DNA from: Streptomyces chryseus
Lineage (GTDB): Bacteria > Actinomycetota > Actinomycetes > Streptomycetales > Streptomycetaceae
DNA length: 64,000 nucleotides
Direction of reading: 5' to 3'
NCBI RefSeq assembly: GCF_014650755.1
Contig: NZ_BMVO01000018.1
Coordinates: forward strand, 1-64,000
The notes under the pieces were generated by a model that ran no database searches, was not told the origin of the DNA, and worked only from the letters and a program-made list of their open reading frames with translations. Within the stretch, counting starts at the first letter, position 1. Every line of letters starts with the position of its first letter. The translations under genes and the position numbers were made by a program. Below, one piece after another: positions 61,054 through 64,000 of this stretch.

Positions 61054-61658
61054 GCCCCCGCGGCGGAGAGGTCTACAGCCACAGCCACAGCCACGAGCCG
61101 GCGCCCGAGCCGGGACCCGTGCGGGGCGCCGCCGCGGCGGGCCCGCCGCGCCGCGCCCTGGTGGTGACCGCCTCCAACCGCGCCTCCGCCGGCGTCTACG
61201 CGGACCGGGGCGGACCGATCCTCGCCGACGGTCTGCGCGGCCTGGGCTTCGAGGTCGACGGACCGCGGGTCGTCCCCGACGGGGACCCGGTGGAGGAGGC
61301 CCTGCGGGCCGGTGTCGCCGCCGCGTACGACGTCATCCTGACCACGGGCGGCACCGGCGTCTCGCCGACCGACCGCACCCCCGACGCCACCCGCCGTGTC
61401 CTGGACTACGACGTCCCGGGCATCCCCGAGGCGATCCGCGCCGAGGGCCTCGGCAAGGTCCCGACCGCCGCGCTCTCCCGGGGGCTGGCGGGCGTGGCCG
61501 GCCGGACCCTGATCGTGAATCTGCCGGGCTCCACCGGCGGCGTACGGGACGGACTGGCGGTCCTGGAGCGCCTTCTGCTCCACGCCGTGGACCAGATCCG
61601 GGGCGGCGACCACCCCGGATCCGGATCCGGATCCCCCCTGCCGGGGAGCCAGAGCTGA
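61050..61658 (+). CDS. mog: MogA/MoaB-type molybdopterin adenylyltransferase
   Basis: 202-aa MoCF-domain protein. The N-terminal extension (residues 1-36) is unusual, with a His-Ser repeat (HSHSHE) that could bind metal. The domain core follows: ALVVTASNRASAGVYADRGGPILADGLRG, TTGGTGVSPTDRTPDAT and LPGSTGGVRDGLAVLE. It adenylates molybdopterin before Mo insertion. GTG start at 61050 overlaps the moaC stop. Confidence 0.92.
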   Translation: MSPRGGEVYSHSHSHEPAPEPGPVRGAAAAGPPRRALVVTASNRASAGVYADRGGPILADGLRGLGFEVDGPRVVPDGDPVEEALRAGVAAAYDVILTTGGTGVSPTDRTPDATRRVLDYDVPGIPEAIRAEGLGKVPTAALSRGLAGVAGRTLIVNLPGSTGGVRDGLAVLERLLLHAVDQIRGGDHPGSGSGSPLPGSQS

Positions 61659-61684
61659 ACGCTTCGTCCTGGCCCGTCGAGCTG

Positions 61685-62287
61685 GTGGACGGCGATGTCA
61701 CCCTCCGCCCGATAAAGCTGCGCGACCAGCGGAGCTGGCGCGAGGTGAACCGGCGCAACCGCGAATGGCTGCGCCCCTGGGAGGCGACCATCCCGCCGCC
61801 CGCGCCCACCGGCCCCGTCGCCCAGCGCCCCACGTACCGTCAGATGGTCCGCCACCTGCGGTCCGAGGCGAACGCCGGCCGCATGCTGCCCTTCGTCATC
61901 GAGTACCGGGGCGAGCTGGTCGGCCAGTTGACGGTCGCCGGGATCACCTGGGGATCGATGTGCTCGGGGCACGTGGGGTACTGGGTCGACCGCGACGTGG
62001 CGGGCCGCGGTGTGATGCCGACGGCGGTCGCTCTCGCAGTCGACCACTGCTTCCGTACGGTCGGACTGCATCGCATCGAGGTCTGCATTCGCCCCGAGAA
62101 CGCGCCCAGTCGCCGGGTCGTGGAAAAGCTCGGATTCCGCCAGGAAGGGCTGCGTCCCCGCTATCTCCACATCGACGGCGGGTGGCGCGACCATCTGGTC
62201 TACGCGCTCACGGCGGAAGAAGTGCCCGAGGGGCTGCTGAACCGCTGGCACCAGGCACGACCCGGCACCTCGCGCAAAATGAAATAG
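61685..62287 (+). CDS. GNAT acetyltransferase (RimJ/RimL type)
   Basis: 200-aa acetyltransferase. VTLRPIKLRDQRSWREVNRRNREWLRPWEAT is the usual N-terminus of RimJ-like proteins; the acetyl-CoA-binding VGYWVDRDVAGRGVMPTAVAL and the C-terminal ENAPSRRVVEKLGFRQEG are present. It may acetylate an N-terminal Ala/Ser of a ribosomal protein. GTG 61685 is used, but GGGGAG is best placed for a CTG at 61655, whose CTGA overlaps the mog stop; this would add ten residues and couple translation. Confidence 0.9.
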   Translation: MDGDVTLRPIKLRDQRSWREVNRRNREWLRPWEATIPPPAPTGPVAQRPTYRQMVRHLRSEANAGRMLPFVIEYRGELVGQLTVAGITWGSMCSGHVGYWVDRDVAGRGVMPTAVALAVDHCFRTVGLHRIEVCIRPENAPSRRVVEKLGFRQEGLRPRYLHIDGGWRDHLVYALTAEEVPEGLLNRWHQARPGTSRKMK

Positions 62288-62443
62288 TTGTTCGAATTAC
62301 ATCGGGTGCCGACTGCAAAAGGACACACAAAGCAGCCTGTTGATCCGATCAGCCACAAAAAAGTTCGAGTTATCAGCCAGATCGTGCGACACACCGGCTC
62401 AATTGGCGGATGGCCTTGCGCGAACCCCTCTACGGTGTGGGGT

Positions 62444-63547
62444 GTGAGCAGCAGCGGCCTGATCTACGCAGTCATCGTCGGGGCCTGGGCCGCCTACTTG
62501 GTGCCGATGTGGCTCCGCAGGCAGGACGAGCTCAACGAAGCCCGTCCGACGGAACGCTTCAGCACCGCCATCCGGCTGCTGTCCGGACGGGCGGCAATGG
62601 AGCGCCGATACGCCAGGGAGCTTCAGGAGCGCGCCGCGGGTGAGGCGGAGCACGACGTGGACCCGGACGCCGTCACGGACCGAATGAGTTCCGTCGACGT
62701 CCGGGCCTTCGCCGTGCCCCCGACGCAGGAGACCGAGCGCCCTCCCGCACGGGAGGACGTGCGGGAGGAGGCGCGCGAGAGCGCACGGGAGGCGGCACGG
62801 GCGCAACGCCGTGCGCGCACGGCGAGTGCGGCCGCCGAACGCGCCCGGCGCTCGAAGGTCCTCGCGCGCCGTCGGCGCACCACTGTGATCCTCTTCCTCG
62901 CCTTCACCCTCGGCGCGATCGTCGCGGCGGTCGGCGGGCTGCGGTTCCTGTGGGCGCCGGCCATCCCCGCCGTGCTGCTGAGCACGTACATCGTGCACTT
63001 GCGGACCACTGAGCGGCGGCGCTTCGCCTTCACCATGGACCGGCGCAGGGCGGAGGCGGCGGCGCAGCGGCTGCGCGAGCGCCGCCCGCACCCGGGCCGC
63101 CGGCCGGCTTCCGCGGAGCCGGAAGAGGAGCCTGTCGTACGACCCGAGCCCGAGCCGGCGCCCGCCGTCTCGCCGCAGGAGGCGGGCCGCCGGGCGCTGG
63201 TGGAGCAGACGGACCACGCGGAGTGGGTGGACCAGCAGCGCGAGCGGGAGCGCGGCGCGGCCCACGGCGAGAGCTGGGACCCGGTCCCGGTCCCGCTGCC
63301 GACGTACGTCACCGCCCCCGTCGCCCCGCGCGCCACCGGCAGCGTCGACTTCGGGGACCCGGGCACCTGGAGCTCGGCGCGGTCGAGCACCGCCGAGCCG
63401 ACCCCCGCCCCCGAGGCCCCGGCCGCCGCCGAAGCGCCCCAGGGCCGCCGCGCGAACCCGGCCCGCCGCGACCGCGGCGGCCGCGGCCGCACGCCGCTCT
63501 TCGACCAGTACGAGGACGGAGACCGGCCCCGGGCGGTCAACGAGTGA
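62444..63547 (+). CDS. sepX: SepX/GlpR divisome membrane protein
   Basis: 367-aa membrane protein. TM1 (residues 4-20, LIYAVIVGAWAAYLVPMWL) is followed by the conserved RRQDELNEARPTERFSTAIRLL motif, a charged coiled-coil-like segment and two further helices (about 147-190). The C-terminal half is disordered, rich in Pro, Glu and Arg. In Streptomyces, SepX supports cell division; in corynebacteria the homologue GlpR is the receptor of the gephyrin-like protein Glp. The moeA-type gene nearby fits. GTG start at 62444; the upstream 156 bp are AT-rich with two GACAC motifs. Confidence 0.9.
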   Translation: MSSSGLIYAVIVGAWAAYLVPMWLRRQDELNEARPTERFSTAIRLLSGRAAMERRYARELQERAAGEAEHDVDPDAVTDRMSSVDVRAFAVPPTQETERPPAREDVREEARESAREAARAQRRARTASAAAERARRSKVLARRRRTTVILFLAFTLGAIVAAVGGLRFLWAPAIPAVLLSTYIVHLRTTERRRFAFTMDRRRAEAAAQRLRERRPHPGRRPASAEPEEEPVVRPEPEPAPAVSPQEAGRRALVEQTDHAEWVDQQRERERGAAHGESWDPVPVPLPTYVTAPVAPRATGSVDFGDPGTWSSARSSTAEPTPAPEAPAAAEAPQGRRANPARRDRGGRGRTPLFDQYEDGDRPRAVNE

Positions 63548-63565
63548 CCTGCGGGGAGCGGATTT

Positions 63566-63593
63566 TTGAGCACCCCGATCGAGGTGCTAAAGT
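63566..63593 (+). promoter_or_regulatory. tRNA-Ala promoter
   Basis: TTGAGC (63566-63571), 16-nt spacer, TAAAGT (63588-63593), about 15 nt before the tRNA. The dyad AGCACC (63569-63574) / GGTGCT (63583-63588) followed by AAAGTTT lies within it and may also terminate sepX transcription. Confidence 0.7.
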
Positions 63594-63607
63594 TTCACTC
63601 GTTGCAA

Positions 63608-63681
63608 GGGCCTGTGGCGCAGTCTGGTAGCGCACCTCGTTCGCATCGAGGGGGTCTGGGGTTCAAATCCCCACAGGTCCA
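63608..63681 (+). tRNA. tRNA-Ala (anticodon CGC)
   Basis: Acceptor GGGCCTG pairs with CAGGTCC, D arm GCGCAGTCTGGTAGCGC, anticodon loop TTCGCAT (CGC, decoding GCG) and T arm TGGGGTTCAAATCCCCA all fold; the discriminator is A and CCA is not encoded. Confidence 0.97.
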
Positions 63682-63721
63682 CCGCAATGGTGGTTCACGG
63701 GTCAGCCCGCGAACCGCTCAC

Positions 63722-63762
63722 CGAGATCCCGCTCGGACGGTCACCGTCCGCGCGGGATCTCG
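63722..63762 (+). terminator. Terminator downstream of tRNA-Ala
   Basis: CGAGATCCCGC (63722-63732) and GCGGGATCTCG (63752-63762) with inner arms CGGACGG/CCGTCCG and one T-C mismatch, 40 nt after the tRNA. Confidence 0.85.
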
Positions 63763-63993
63763 TCGTTTCACGGCGCACCGCGCGCTCTGCCACCTCGTCG
63801 ATGGACGCCCCGTCCGCCGCGAGGGAGAGGTGACTCTTCGCCAGGTCGACCGCTTCGGTGCCGTCCTCGGCCTCCGCGCGACCCGCTCCCGCAACTTGCC
63901 CGTTCGAGCGATCAGTTCCGGCTTCGGGGCGATGGCGGCCGGGTTCCGGCCCAGCGTGTCGTGCGTCACCTGTCGGGAAACCGGAGCGATCAC
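63763..63993 (-). pseudogene. Possible frameshifted gene fragment at the window edge
   Basis: On the minus strand the frame from GTG 63993 reads like a real N-terminus (APVSRQVTHDTLGRNPAAI, KPELIARTGKLRERVA). Coding character then continues in another frame (AEDGTEAVDLAKSHLSLAADG, SIDEVAERAVRRE). One base change near 63880 would join the two. No family is recognised and the fragment lies at the end of the window. Confidence 0.3.
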
Positions 63994-64000
63994 CTCAAGT

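Overview
The window is chromosomal DNA of a Streptomyces-type actinomycete. GC is very high, third codon positions are almost always G or C, GTG/TTG starts and GTGA/ATGA overlaps are common, and the gene content is typical of the genus: an HrdD-type sigma factor, an XRE/DUF397 pair, DUF6227, SepX/GlpR, fused FO synthase and a very long D-Ala-D-Ala carboxypeptidase. No rRNA operon, CRISPR array, intact insertion sequence or complete prophage is visible. There are two tRNA genes, Arg(CCU) on the minus strand near 33.2 kb and Ala(CGC) on the plus strand near 63.6 kb.

Layout. 0.1-3.6 kb: a HAD phosphatase translationally coupled to FO synthase (F420 biosynthesis). 3.7-7.2 kb: an NfeD-like/flotillin pair and an ADP-ribosylglycohydrolase homologue that has lost metal ligands. 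7.2-10.9 kb: a sodium:solute symporter, an SDR and a divergent dimeric alpha/beta-barrel protein with clear candidate operators. 11-13.4 kb: DUF397/XRE regulator pair and a GPP34 protein. 13.5-18.3 kb: a D-Ala-D-Ala carboxypeptidase with a ~490-residue disordered cytoplasmic tail and a polytopic membrane protein. 18.4-26.9 kb: the most interesting block, a minus-strand operon of trypsin-like protease, PknG-like kinase, VWA protein, four-helix membrane sensor and solute-binding lipoprotein, with a divergent small Trypco2-type gene. 27-29.6 kb: zinc-ribbon membrane protein and secreted FG-GAP protein. 29.7-33.2 kb: an accessory islet (LuxR pseudogene, LapA-like protein, GntR regulator, tightly overlapping tiny genes, GRDP-like protein) ending at tRNA-Arg. 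33.6-48.5 kb: transporters, acyl-CoA ligase, M6 protease, several regulator/target pairs (TetR/DHA2, MarR/extradiol dioxygenase, WYL/DHA2), hrdD, DUF6227 and a P1 peptidase. 48.6-54.6 kb: mscL, SAF protein, MTA phosphorylase, FmdB zinc ribbon behind a CIRCE element, MFS and CPA antiporter. 54.8-63.7 kb: penicillin acylase, 5-formyl-THF cyclo-ligase, then galU-glp/moeA-moaC-mog-GNAT-sepX and tRNA-Ala.

How genes work together. The kinase block looks like an expanded version of the mycobacterial/corynebacterial glnX-glnH-pknG signalling locus: an extracytoplasmic ligand-binding lipoprotein and a membrane relay feeding a soluble PknG, here combined with a VWA protein and a protease/Trypco2 pair of the kind seen in bacterial conflict and immune-like systems. 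The right-hand cluster combines UDP-glucose synthesis, Mo-cofactor genes and the gephyrin-like protein/SepX receptor pair implicated in actinobacterial cell division. Several regulatory sites can be read directly: a SigR-type promoter before hrdD, a CIRCE (HrcA) operator before fmdB, a perfect Crp-family box before the TetR gene, and operator palindromes between the divergent SDR/DABB, MarR/dioxygenase and WYL/DHA2 pairs.
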